NCBI GenBank assembly: GCA_937926785.1
Contig: CALBBQ010000046.1
Location: 1 to 33,258, forward strand
Origin: an uncultured Bacteroidales bacterium
GTDB lineage: Bacteria > Bacteroidota > Bacteroidia > Bacteroidales > Tenuifilaceae
Length of the DNA stretch: 33,258 nt
Reading direction: 5' to 3'
Below, piece after piece: positions 8,490 through 15,967 of the stretch; positions within the stretch are counted from its first letter, which is position 1, and each line of letters opens with the position of its first letter. The position numbers and the translations under genes were made by a program. The notes beneath the pieces are model-generated. The model was not told where the DNA came from, did no database searches, and saw only the letters and a program-made list of their open reading frames with translations.

Positions 8490-8801
8490 ATGTACGCTAT
8501 TGTTGATATTGCTGGACAGCAATTTAAGGTAGAAAAGGACCAGAAAATTTATGTAAACCTGCTGGAAGGTGAAGCAGGTGCTGAGGTTAAGTTCGACAAG
8601 GTTCTGCTTGTTGACAATGATGGCAAGGTTAGCGTTGGTAACCCTGAAGTAAAAAACGCATCGGTTACCGCCAAGATACTTGGTCATGTAAAGGGTGATA
8701 AGGTGATTATCTTCAAAAAGAAACGCCGCAAAGGCTATAAGCTTAAAAGAGGTCACCGTCAAAACTACACCCAGATACAAATTGCAGAAATTGTAGCATA
8801 A
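8490..8801 (+). CDS. rplU: 50S ribosomal protein L21
   Basis: L21 is a 103-residue large-subunit protein binding 23S rRNA near L20. The family start MYAIVDIAGQQFKVEKDQKI is intact, and the C-terminal basic signature KKRRKGYKLKRGHRQNYT is present. ATG 8490 gives the normal length and removes a spurious 23-residue upstream extension that would overlap the promoter. rpmA follows after 20 nt in the usual rplU-rpmA operon. Confidence 0.97.
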   Translation: MYAIVDIAGQQFKVEKDQKIYVNLLEGEAGAEVKFDKVLLVDNDGKVSVGNPEVKNASVTAKILGHVKGDKVIIFKKKRRKGYKLKRGHRQNYTQIQIAEIVA

Positions 8802-8821
8802 ACAAAAAATATTGATTAGCC

Positions 8822-9082
8822 ATGGCACACAAAAAAGGAGTTGGTAGTTCCCGTAACGGACGCGAATCGCATAGCAAACGTTTAGGCGTTAAACTTTTTG
8901 GCGGTCAGGTTGCCAAAGCAGGCAACATCATCGTTCGCCAGAGAGGAACCAGGCACAACCCGGGAATGAATGTAGGCATGGGTAAGGATCACACCCTTTA
9001 TGCCCTGATTGATGGCGTGGTTGCATTCCGCAAGAAAGCCGATAACAAATCGTATGTTTCCGTTCTACCGTTTGAATCGTAG
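8822..9082 (+). CDS. rpmA: 50S ribosomal protein L27
   Basis: L27 (86 residues) sits near the peptidyl-transferase centre. It starts [20 protein letters not shown], with the typical short non-cleaved N-terminus of Gram-negative L27. The family motifs [19 protein letters not shown] and [17 protein letters not shown] follow. It is co-transcribed with rplU. Confidence 0.97.
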   Translation: MAHKKGVGSSRNGRESHSKRLGVKLFGGQVAKAGNIIVRQRGTRHNPGMNVGMGKDHTLYALIDGVVAFRKKADNKSYVSVLPFES

Positions 9083-9101
9083 CATTTATTCATAATTTTA
9101 T

Positions 9102-9156
9102 TATCTTTGGTCTCCTGTGCAATGCAAAAGCAATTGAACAGGAGATTTTGTTTTAT
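9102..9156 (+). terminator. hairpin after rpmA overlapping a serS -7 box
   Basis: An 8-bp perfect stem (TCTCCTGT 9111-9118 with ACAGGAGA 9138-9145, 19-nt loop) is followed by TTTTGTTTTATTT, consistent with intrinsic termination of rplU-rpmA. TATCTTTG at 9102-9109, a perfect -7 box, directly precedes it, so a serS transcript would start inside the left arm. The -33 element is not obvious. It may be a terminator, a serS leader structure, or both. Confidence 0.55.
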
Positions 9157-9170
9157 TTAAAACCAAAACT

Positions 9171-10448
9171 ATGCTCACCCTCAAGTATATCAGAGAAAAC
9201 ACCGAAGAGGTGATACGAAGGTTAGCCATCAAGCATTTTGATGGTACCGTTGTGATCTCAAAAATTATAGAGCTGGACGATAAGCGCAAGGCCATTCAGC
9301 TCCAGCTCGACAATAATCTTGCAGAACAAAATAGAATTGCTAAGGAAATTGGCAAGCTGTTTGCCGAGGGAAAAGCCTCAGAGGCTAACGCCGCTAAGGC
9401 AAAATCGACCGAGCTGAAAGAGCAGTCGAAAATCCTCTCGCAGGAACTAAAAGACGTTGAGGACGAACAAACAAAACTGCTGTTACAGGTGCCAAACCTG
9501 CCCCACGAATCGGTACCGCAAGGTGTAAGCGCAAGCGACAACGTGGTAGTTCGATCGGGCGGAACTATACCAACCCTTCATGATGAGGCGCTACCTCACT
9601 GGGACCTGGCTACCAAGTATAACATTATCGATTTTGAACTTGGTGTTAAAATTACGGGTAGCGGTTTTCCGGTTTATCGCGGAAAGGGAGCGAAACTTCA
9701 ACGCGCATTAATCAACTTCTTCCTTGACTATAACACCGCTGCAGGATACGAAGAGATAGAACCCCCTCACATGGTGAACGAGGATTCGGCCTATGGAACC
9801 GGGCAACTACCCGACAAAGACGGACAGATGTACCATGTTACACTGGATGGATTCTACATGATCCCCACAGCTGAAGTTCCGGTAACCAACATATACCGCG
9901 ATGTGATTCTACACTCATCCATGCTTCCAATCAAACTAACGGCCTACACTCCCTGCTTCCGCCGCGAGGCAGGTTCTTACGGCAAGGATGTAAGGGGACT
10001 GAACCGCCTCCACCAGTTCGACAAGGTTGAAATTGTTCAGATTCAGCATCCCGATCGTTCCTACGAGTCGCTCGAGGAGATGGTTAGCCACGTGGAGGGC
10101 TTGCTCCAGGAACTGGAGCTCCCCTACCGGATTGTTAAGCTTTGCGGTGGTGATATGAGCTTTACATCGGCCCTCACTTACGATTTTGAGGTATTTTCAG
10201 CTGCACAGCACAAATGGCTTGAGGTTAGCTCAGTGTCGAACTTCGAGTCGTTCCAGGCCAATCGCATGATGCTTAGGTTTAAAGAGGAGGGTGACAAAAA
10301 AGCCCAACTGGCACATACCCTCAACGGTAGCTCGCTGGCTTTGCCACGCATTGTAGCTGCTTTGCTGGAAAACAACCAAACCCCTCATGGAATTAAAATC
10401 CCGAAAGCACTCCAGCCCTATTGCGGATTTGATAAGATTGACATTTAA
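9171..10448 (+). CDS. serS: seryl-tRNA synthetase
   Basis: This 425-residue class II synthetase charges tRNA-Ser and tRNA-Sec-type tRNAs with serine. The N-terminal arm (about 28-105) is the characteristic long antiparallel coiled coil that contacts the tRNA variable arm. The catalytic domain shows TGQLPDK, PTAEVPVTN, motif 2 (CFRREAGSYGKDVRGLNRLH), the serine-site strand LEVSSVSNFESFQANR and motif 3 (HTLNGSSLALPR). Length and domains are complete. It follows rplU-rpmA, an arrangement common in Bacteroidota, and ends at a strong terminator. Confidence 0.96.
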   Translation: MLTLKYIRENTEEVIRRLAIKHFDGTVVISKIIELDDKRKAIQLQLDNNLAEQNRIAKEIGKLFAEGKASEANAAKAKSTELKEQSKILSQELKDVEDEQTKLLLQVPNLPHESVPQGVSASDNVVVRSGGTIPTLHDEALPHWDLATKYNIIDFELGVKITGSGFPVYRGKGAKLQRALINFFLDYNTAAGYEEIEPPHMVNEDSAYGTGQLPDKDGQMYHVTLDGFYMIPTAEVPVTNIYRDVILHSSMLPIKLTAYTPCFRREAGSYGKDVRGLNRLHQFDKVEIVQIQHPDRSYESLEEMVSHVEGLLQELELPYRIVKLCGGDMSFTSALTYDFEVFSAAQHKWLEVSSVSNFESFQANRMMLRFKEEGDKKAQLAHTLNGSSLALPRIVAALLENNQTPHGIKIPKALQPYCGFDKIDI

Positions 10449-10465
10449 AAACCATAGTTCAACTT

Positions 10466-10496
10466 AAATCCCCTTGCGAAAAGGGGATTTTTTTTC
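10466..10496 (+). terminator. intrinsic terminator of serS
   Basis: A 10-bp stem (AAATCCCCTT 10466-10475 with AAGGGGATTT 10481-10490) with a GCGAA loop runs into eight Ts. It lies 18 nt after the serS stop. Confidence 0.88.
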
Positions 10497-10601
10497 CCCA
10501 GAAAAAACATTTGGCCCGCATTTTGTGTTAAAATTATTAACATAACTTGGGGAAAAGATACTTCTTTCCCTTAAAAATAGTTTAACCAAATTCATAGGAA
10601 T

Positions 10602-12167
10602 ATGAAAACAACTCTCAAGCTCTTACTACTCTCAACTTTGCTATTGGCGCTGAGCCCTGCTATAGCTCAAATGGAGGAGCTGCCCAAAAGCGACAGTGCC
10701 GGAGTTACTGGAGGTGCTGTAATTGGTGCGGTTACCATTGATGGTAAAAACTACCAGCAATTCGCTTTGCGAACCGATATCCCTATCGGAAAGTTCGGTT
10801 TTGGATTGGATATTCAGCTACTTTTTGACGAAAACGGACAAATCAGAAAAGATGAGTGGGATCAGTGGCAGGACTACATTGATAAAGTTTACTACATTCG
10901 TTACGGCAAAAAGGATGACCCCTTCTACATTCGCCTGGGTGGGTTGGATTACACCTATCTTGGATATGCCAACATTGTAAATGGATATTCCAACATGGTG
11001 CAGTACCCATCGCGCCGGCGCTACGGTGGTGAACTATCGTTCTGGATTCCAGCAGAGCGTTACAAGGGCATGCCGGTTGCCGGCGGTGAGTTCTTTTTCA
11101 ATGACATTAAGGAAGTGTTTGTTGAAGATCCAAGAAAACCAGCCATGCTGGTGGGAAGCCGAATTTTCTACAGGCCTTTACGTTTCCTTGAGATTGGCAT
11201 ATCGGCTGCAGCCGACCTGAATGAGTACAACGCGTTTGAAGATAGGGATGGCGATGGAATACCCAACCTGATTGACTTGTATCCAAAAGACAAGCTTTTG
11301 GCAACAGAAATGGACAAGATTCCGACTGATGATTGGAACTATTTGCTAAACGACATACACTGGGGTTCCACACGTGCTGAGGCTTACCAGAAACTACTTA
11401 GCCTTGGACTTGTACCTGCCGATACCATGAGGATGGCCGACCTGTTCAACCTGAACAATCAAACATCTAAGATGTATGCGTATAGCTTTGATATGGGCAT
11501 CCCTATTGCACGAAAGGAGAACTTCAAGTTTGATATCTACTCGCACATTACCCAGCTCCGGGGTCAGGATAGAACCTACGGTTGGGGTGCCGCTCTTCCG
11601 GGTGTGCGAATGATACTGGGAACCAGCAATGTGCAAAACTTCCTGACGTTCAAAGCTGAGTACCGAAGGTCATCTAAAGAATTCCTGTTCGGTTACTTTA
11701 ACAACACCTATGAACTGGAACGAGCACAGTTTGTTGGCCGTGATAGCGTGATAACCAAGCAACAACGTTTGCTGAACATTCAGCAGGAGCTCAATGGTAT
11801 TTTTGCAAGCGTTGAGCTCAACATGTTTGGCTATATTGTTGGATATGGTGGTTACCAGGATCTGATTGGAAAGGATAAGATCCATATGCGCTCACTTCAT
11901 GGCGAAATCAGAATGGGTGAAACCCTGAAAAAGATGCTCAGCTTTGCCGACCTGAAAGGTTACTACATACAGAACAACGTTCAGGATTTCAGACAGTGGA
12001 AAACCCCAAGTACCCTGATGGGATTCAACATTGGATATAACTACAAGGGAGCAATTGTGGGAATTGACTACAGGTGGACATTCCAGGATCTGAATGGTGA
12101 TGGTATTATCAAAGGTTCAGGTGAGACCTTCAAGACCATCAGCTTCCGAACTGCTGTATCGTTTTAA
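10602..12167 (+). CDS. large outer-membrane beta-barrel protein with Ca-binding-type loops
   Basis: This is a 521-residue exported protein with a signal peptide (1-22, cleavage after SPAIA). The remainder is rich in alternating aromatic/hydrophobic strands (YIRYG, FYIRLGGLDYTYLGY, FKTISFRTAVSF at the C-terminus) and ends in F, which fits an outer-membrane barrel. At about 213-224 it carries DRDGDGIPNLID, a thrombospondin type-3/EF-hand-like loop also common in OmpA-like linkers, and near the C-terminus there is a second DLNGDGIIKGSGE loop. No specific family is recognised; transport or scaffold role is open. It is monocistronic between two terminators. Confidence 0.78.
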   Translation: MKTTLKLLLLSTLLLALSPAIAQMEELPKSDSAGVTGGAVIGAVTIDGKNYQQFALRTDIPIGKFGFGLDIQLLFDENGQIRKDEWDQWQDYIDKVYYIRYGKKDDPFYIRLGGLDYTYLGYANIVNGYSNMVQYPSRRRYGGELSFWIPAERYKGMPVAGGEFFFNDIKEVFVEDPRKPAMLVGSRIFYRPLRFLEIGISAAADLNEYNAFEDRDGDGIPNLIDLYPKDKLLATEMDKIPTDDWNYLLNDIHWGSTRAEAYQKLLSLGLVPADTMRMADLFNLNNQTSKMYAYSFDMGIPIARKENFKFDIYSHITQLRGQDRTYGWGAALPGVRMILGTSNVQNFLTFKAEYRRSSKEFLFGYFNNTYELERAQFVGRDSVITKQQRLLNIQQELNGIFASVELNMFGYIVGYGGYQDLIGKDKIHMRSLHGEIRMGETLKKMLSFADLKGYYIQNNVQDFRQWKTPSTLMGFNIGYNYKGAIVGIDYRWTFQDLNGDGIIKGSGETFKTISFRTAVSF

Positions 12168-12193
12168 ACCAGATTGCCGGTAAATGATTCAAC

Positions 12194-12228
12194 AAAGGGA
12201 GTCGTAGTTGCGACTCCCTTTATTTTTT
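12194..12228. terminator. terminator between convergent genes
   Basis: An 11-bp perfect stem (AAAGGGAGTCG 12194-12204 with CGACTCCCTTT 12211-12221, 6-nt loop) is followed on the plus strand by a T-rich tail, serving the barrel gene. Its right arm overlaps the stop codon of the minus-strand symporter, so it may stop transcription from both sides. Confidence 0.8.
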
Positions 12229-13665
12229 CGGAGGTATTAAATATGAGGCCAGAAAGGCAACTAAACCGGCAAAAAAGAAGTTTACAAGCTTTGCCGTAAC
12301 AATTTTATCTAAACCGGTGCTAATCCATAGTATAGTAAAGATTAAGCCTGCAATCATAGTTGTGATGGCAGCCCTTCCGTGAAATCGTTTCCAGAAAAGG
12401 GTTAAAAGAATAACTACCGAAAAAGTGCATCCTATCCCAGCCCAAACGTAGCTAACCATGGTAAATATTACTTTTTGAGGTGAAAGGTAGGCAATTGCCA
12501 AAGCAATGGTTGCAATAAGGGCAGTTATTATGCGTGATTGTTTTAGAACTCGTTTGGGATCGCTAACGCCTCTTAATGTTTTTACGATGTTCTCACTTAG
12601 CTCTGTTGAAGAGAGGACCAGCAGGGAGTCGGCAGTGGAAACCATGGCAGCAATGGCACCCGTAATGAGTAGGGATGCAAAAACGGGGGGGAATATCTTC
12701 ATAAGGGTAGCAGGCATAACGTATTCCCTATCACTGAGGCCCTGCGGGCCAAATATGGCCAAGCCAATCATACCAATCAGCATGGCTCCAACGTAGGCAA
12801 CCAATGTCCAGGCGATACCAATATTTCGTGCTCTTCTGGCCTGATTAGAGTCTTTAATGGCCATGAACCTCATGGTTAGCTGGGGCATTCCCCCCAAGTA
12901 ACCGAAAAACCAGCTAAATCCGCCTACCAGGAATAATCCCGCAGCTGCGCCCTTTAACCCATTAAACAATGAAGAGTGAGTGGGGCTAGCCATTGTAAGT
13001 GCCTGAATTATGGATTGTGAGTAAACCTCTGGGTGATTAGCCAAGTAGACAAACCCAACAATTGGCCCAACCGTAAGGGTAATAATCATCAGCAGGGCCT
13101 GTATAACATCGGTGTATACAACGCTTTGGAAGCCCCCATAGATGGTGTAAGGGATTATTACCATGGCGGTAATCAGCATACCCCATTGGGCATTTAGCCC
13201 AAACATGGCATGTAGCGTTTTGCCCCCACCAAGGAACTGGGCGCCCACGTATAGGAAGAAAAAGAATACAATGGTCGAGCTGCTCACCAGCCTGATCCAC
13301 TTGGCCACCTCGCCATGTCGGGCTGCAAGGTAATCGGAAAATGTATTGGCTGAGTACTTTTCGGCCTCATTGCGTAAGCGCCAGGCCAAAAGCCACCATG
13401 CGGTTACTATTCCGATTACGCAGCCAAGGGCAGTCCACAGCTCAGCTATCCCCATTGCATATGCAGCACCCGGCAAGCCCAGTAAAGCCCATGACGATTC
13501 ACCGGTAGCCCTTTCGGAGAGTGCAGCAACCCATCCGGGAAGCCTTCGTCCGGCTATAGCATAATCGGTATGGTTTTTAACTTTTCGCCCCTGATACACA
13601 CCCCAACCTACCAAGAATAGCAAATAGCCAACCATCACAATTATTAACTGAATGTTGACACTCAT
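12220..13665 (-). CDS. sodium:solute symporter (PutP-like)
   Basis: This 481-residue inner-membrane protein of the SSS family has about 13 hydrophobic segments from residue 6 to the C-terminus. It carries the typical N-terminal signature in which TM1 is followed by DYAIAGRRLPGWVAALSERATGES, as in Na+/proline symporters. The TM8-region sodium-site motif with small hydroxyl residues is present (ITGAIAAMVSTADSLLVLSS). Na+/proline is the best guess for the substrate, since the resemblance is to PutP. It ends at a shared terminator and is divergent from the radical-SAM gene, with about 118 nt between. Confidence 0.85.
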   Translation of the reverse strand: MSVNIQLIIVMVGYLLFLVGWGVYQGRKVKNHTDYAIAGRRLPGWVAALSERATGESSWALLGLPGAAYAMGIAELWTALGCVIGIVTAWWLLAWRLRNEAEKYSANTFSDYLAARHGEVAKWIRLVSSSTIVFFFFLYVGAQFLGGGKTLHAMFGLNAQWGMLITAMVIIPYTIYGGFQSVVYTDVIQALLMIITLTVGPIVGFVYLANHPEVYSQSIIQALTMASPTHSSLFNGLKGAAAGLFLVGGFSWFFGYLGGMPQLTMRFMAIKDSNQARRARNIGIAWTLVAYVGAMLIGMIGLAIFGPQGLSDREYVMPATLMKIFPPVFASLLITGAIAAMVSTADSLLVLSSTELSENIVKTLRGVSDPKRVLKQSRIITALIATIALAIAYLSPQKVIFTMVSYVWAGIGCTFSVVILLTLFWKRFHGRAAITTMIAGLIFTILWISTGLDKIVTAKLVNFFFAGLVAFLASYLIPPKK

Positions 13666-13783
13666 TGTTGTAAAGGATTAGTTTACCACCCTAAAATTAA
13701 CGTTCGCTCACGAAATACCCAAGCAATATGTTGATTTCTATATCTATAAATTAGTAACTTGTGATGCGCAGAACGGTTACGAT

Positions 13784-14794
13784 ATGGAAGCAAAGTATTA
13801 TGAGAGGTTAAAAAATGGTTTTGTTCAGTGCACTTTATGCCCCCATAAGTGCAAAATAAGACCTGGCTCTCGGGGTATCTGCAAAACCCGAAACAATGAA
13901 AACGGAAATCTGAAAGTGAATTTCTCAGGACTTATTGCCTCATCAGGACTGGATCCCATTGAAAAAAAACCATTATTCCATTTCTACCCGGGTAGTAAAA
14001 TTTATTCTATTGGTGGGTATGGGTGCAACCTACATTGCTCTTTTTGCCAGAACTATGAGATATCTCAATATTTACCGGACCTAACTGAAAATTACAAAAC
14101 CTATGAAGCAAAAGAAATTGTTACAAAGGCATCGATCCTACCCCAGAACATTGGAATTGCATACACATACAATGAACCAACGGTATTTTTTGAACTCATG
14201 CTGGAAACATCTTTAATTGCCCAAAAAAACGGGTTGAAAAATGTGATGGTATCAAATGGGTATATCAGTCAAGCACCTCTTGAGGAGCTGCTGAACACCA
14301 TTGATGCATTTAATATCGACTTAAAATCTTTTAATGATGGGTTCTATAAAACGCTAACAGGGGGAAGACTAAAGCCTGTACTGGAAAGTTTGAAAACCAT
14401 TGTAAAACATGGCAAACATCTGGAAATTGCTTTTCTGGTAATACCAGGTTTGAACGACTCCTCAAACGAGGCGGGGCAAATGTTTAAATGGATATGCGAT
14501 CACCTGGGGAATGATATACCCCTGCATATAAACAGGTACTACCCTGCATACCAGATGAGTGTTGCACCCACTCCGCCGGAAACACTATTCAAACTCCGTG
14601 AGCTAGCCCTAGAAACCCTTAATTTCGTTTACATTGGCAACCTCCACCATCCTAATATTGGCATGAATACGATATGTCCTTCGTGTAGTTCAACATTAAT
14701 TGAACGTACTGGATACCAAACCCACCTCAAATTAATTGACAGTTCGGGGTTTTGTAAAATTTGTGGCTATGGCCCGGTGGTGAAAATGGCTTAA
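13784..14794 (+). CDS. amrS: AmmeMemoRadiSam-system radical SAM enzyme
   Basis: This is a 336-residue radical SAM protein. The [4Fe-4S] motif CNLHCSFC is at 81-88 (CxxxCxxC), preceded by the family N-terminal Cys cluster (C16, C19, C23, C33; CTLCPHKCKIRPGSRGIC) and followed by the SAM-binding region (TYNEPT). A C-terminal zinc-ribbon-like tail carries two CxxC pairs (CPSC and CKIC). These are the features of the enzyme that usually sits with AMMECR1 and Memo genes (AmrA, AmrB); neither is here. The reaction is not established in this lineage. It overlaps the convergent nitroreductase by 4 nt. A weak promoter (TTG, 21 nt, TAACTTG) lies upstream. Confidence 0.86.
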   Translation: MEAKYYERLKNGFVQCTLCPHKCKIRPGSRGICKTRNNENGNLKVNFSGLIASSGLDPIEKKPLFHFYPGSKIYSIGGYGCNLHCSFCQNYEISQYLPDLTENYKTYEAKEIVTKASILPQNIGIAYTYNEPTVFFELMLETSLIAQKNGLKNVMVSNGYISQAPLEELLNTIDAFNIDLKSFNDGFYKTLTGGRLKPVLESLKTIVKHGKHLEIAFLVIPGLNDSSNEAGQMFKWICDHLGNDIPLHINRYYPAYQMSVAPTPPETLFKLRELALETLNFVYIGNLHHPNIGMNTICPSCSSTLIERTGYQTHLKLIDSSGFCKICGYGPVVKMA

Positions 14795-15363
14795 CCCCGC
14801 CAGATGAGTTCTGAAAGAGGGCGTTTTGGCACATGATGCACCTGCTCAGAATCGCGCCAGTACTCTACGCTCTCACCTGCCTGCAAGTCATCTATAACAA
14901 CTTTCTCAACCGGGTAGCCAATTGCAATTACCAAAACCACTTTTAGATGGGTAGGTAATCGAAGCTGCTGCTCAAGCATCTTCTTATTAACTGAGGCAAT
15001 GATACATCCGCCAAGCCCTTTCTCCACAGCTCCAAGCAGAATGGTTTGCGCCGCAATACCTTGATCCCACTGTGCCGAAGAGGAAATATTATGGTCCTCG
15101 AGCATAACAATGTATGCAGTTGGTTGTTCACCCTCTGCGGGTCCATCCCAATCTTTCAGGTAACCCGCCCAGGCAAGGGCGGGAAAGATTTGCCGGCACA
15201 TCTCCGGGGTATTAGCTAAAGCATACTTTAAGGGTTGCAGATTACGGCCGGATGGACAAAAGCGGGTTAATTCAACCAGCTGTTCAAGAATGTTAGCATC
15301 AACCAACTGCTTTTGGTCGAATCTCCTGTAGCTTCTGTTCCGAACCACCAAATCCCTTAGCAT
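14791..15363 (-). CDS. nitroreductase-family FMN oxidoreductase
   Basis: This 190-residue nitroreductase reduces nitro, quinone or similar substrates with NAD(P)H through FMN. The N-terminal RRSYR-like FMN-binding motif is present (VVRNRSYRRFDQKQL), followed by CPSGRNLQPLKY (36-47) and the C-terminal glycine-rich FMN loop (EKGLGGCIIASVN). It starts 2 nt after the Fe-SOD stop, so it is translated from the same message, suggesting a role in oxidative or nitrosative stress handling. The substrate is unknown. Its end overlaps the convergent amrS by 4 nt and no terminator is visible. Confidence 0.87.
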   Translation of the reverse strand: MLRDLVVRNRSYRRFDQKQLVDANILEQLVELTRFCPSGRNLQPLKYALANTPEMCRQIFPALAWAGYLKDWDGPAEGEQPTAYIVMLEDHNISSSAQWDQGIAAQTILLGAVEKGLGGCIIASVNKKMLEQQLRLPTHLKVVLVIAIGYPVEKVVIDDLQAGESVEYWRDSEQVHHVPKRPLSELIWRG

Positions 15364-15365
15364 GT

Positions 15366-15953
15366 TTAGCGAGATTTGCGAAATCTATCCTCAACAACTT
15401 TCCAATCTAAAATGTTCCAAAAGGCCTGAACGTAATCGGGTCGGCGGTTCTGGTAGTCCAAATAGTAGGCATGTTCCCAAACATCGCAGGTTAACAATGG
15501 CTTTTGGTTTTTCCGGATAGGATTACCTGCATTTGATTCCTGCGTGATGGCTAACTTTCCATCGGTATCAATAACCAACCATGCCCAGCCAGAACCAAAA
15601 AGGGTTACTGCGGCATTAGAGAACTTGCTTTTAAACTCATCGAATGAACCAAAAGCGATTTCAATAGCAGCTAAAAGTTCCCCTTCGGGCTTGCTTTTGG
15701 GTGAAGCGCTAAAACTCTCGAAGTAAAAAGTGTGGTTCCAAACCTGAGCACCATTGTTGAGAATACCGCCATCTGCCTCCCTGATAATCTCTTCGAGCGA
15801 GGCATTTTCAAAGCGTGTGCCGGGAATCAGGTTGTTCAAATTATTAACATAAGCCTGATGATGCTTCCCATAGTGAAACTCCATGGTTTTGGTTGAAATA
15901 ACAGACGCGAGAGCGTCAGCTGCATAGTTAAGTTTTGGTAACTCGTGTTTCAT
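15366..15953 (-). CDS. sodB: superoxide dismutase, iron-type
   Basis: This cytosolic enzyme of 195 residues converts superoxide to O2 and H2O2. Metal ligands are H27, H74, D157 and H161 (DVWEHAYY). Metal-type residues point to iron: Q70 in NGAQVWNHTF and SNAGNP (139-144) instead of the NQDNP of Mn enzymes. It is one of two paralogues in the cluster and lies 14 nt downstream of the phosphatase gene and 2 nt upstream of the nitroreductase, so it is probably in one operon with them. Metal specificity is inferred from residues and some family members are cambialistic. Confidence 0.93.
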   Translation of the reverse strand: MKHELPKLNYAADALASVISTKTMEFHYGKHHQAYVNNLNNLIPGTRFENASLEEIIREADGGILNNGAQVWNHTFYFESFSASPKSKPEGELLAAIEIAFGSFDEFKSKFSNAAVTLFGSGWAWLVIDTDGKLAITQESNAGNPIRKNQKPLLTCDVWEHAYYLDYQNRRPDYVQAFWNILDWKVVEDRFRKSR

Positions 15954-15967
15954 GGCATATATGATTT

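Noticed and set aside
9111..9156. T-box-like tRNA-sensing leader upstream of serS
   Set aside because: T-boxes are not known from Bacteroidota, and neither a specifier loop nor a T-box sequence is visible; a simple hairpin explains it.
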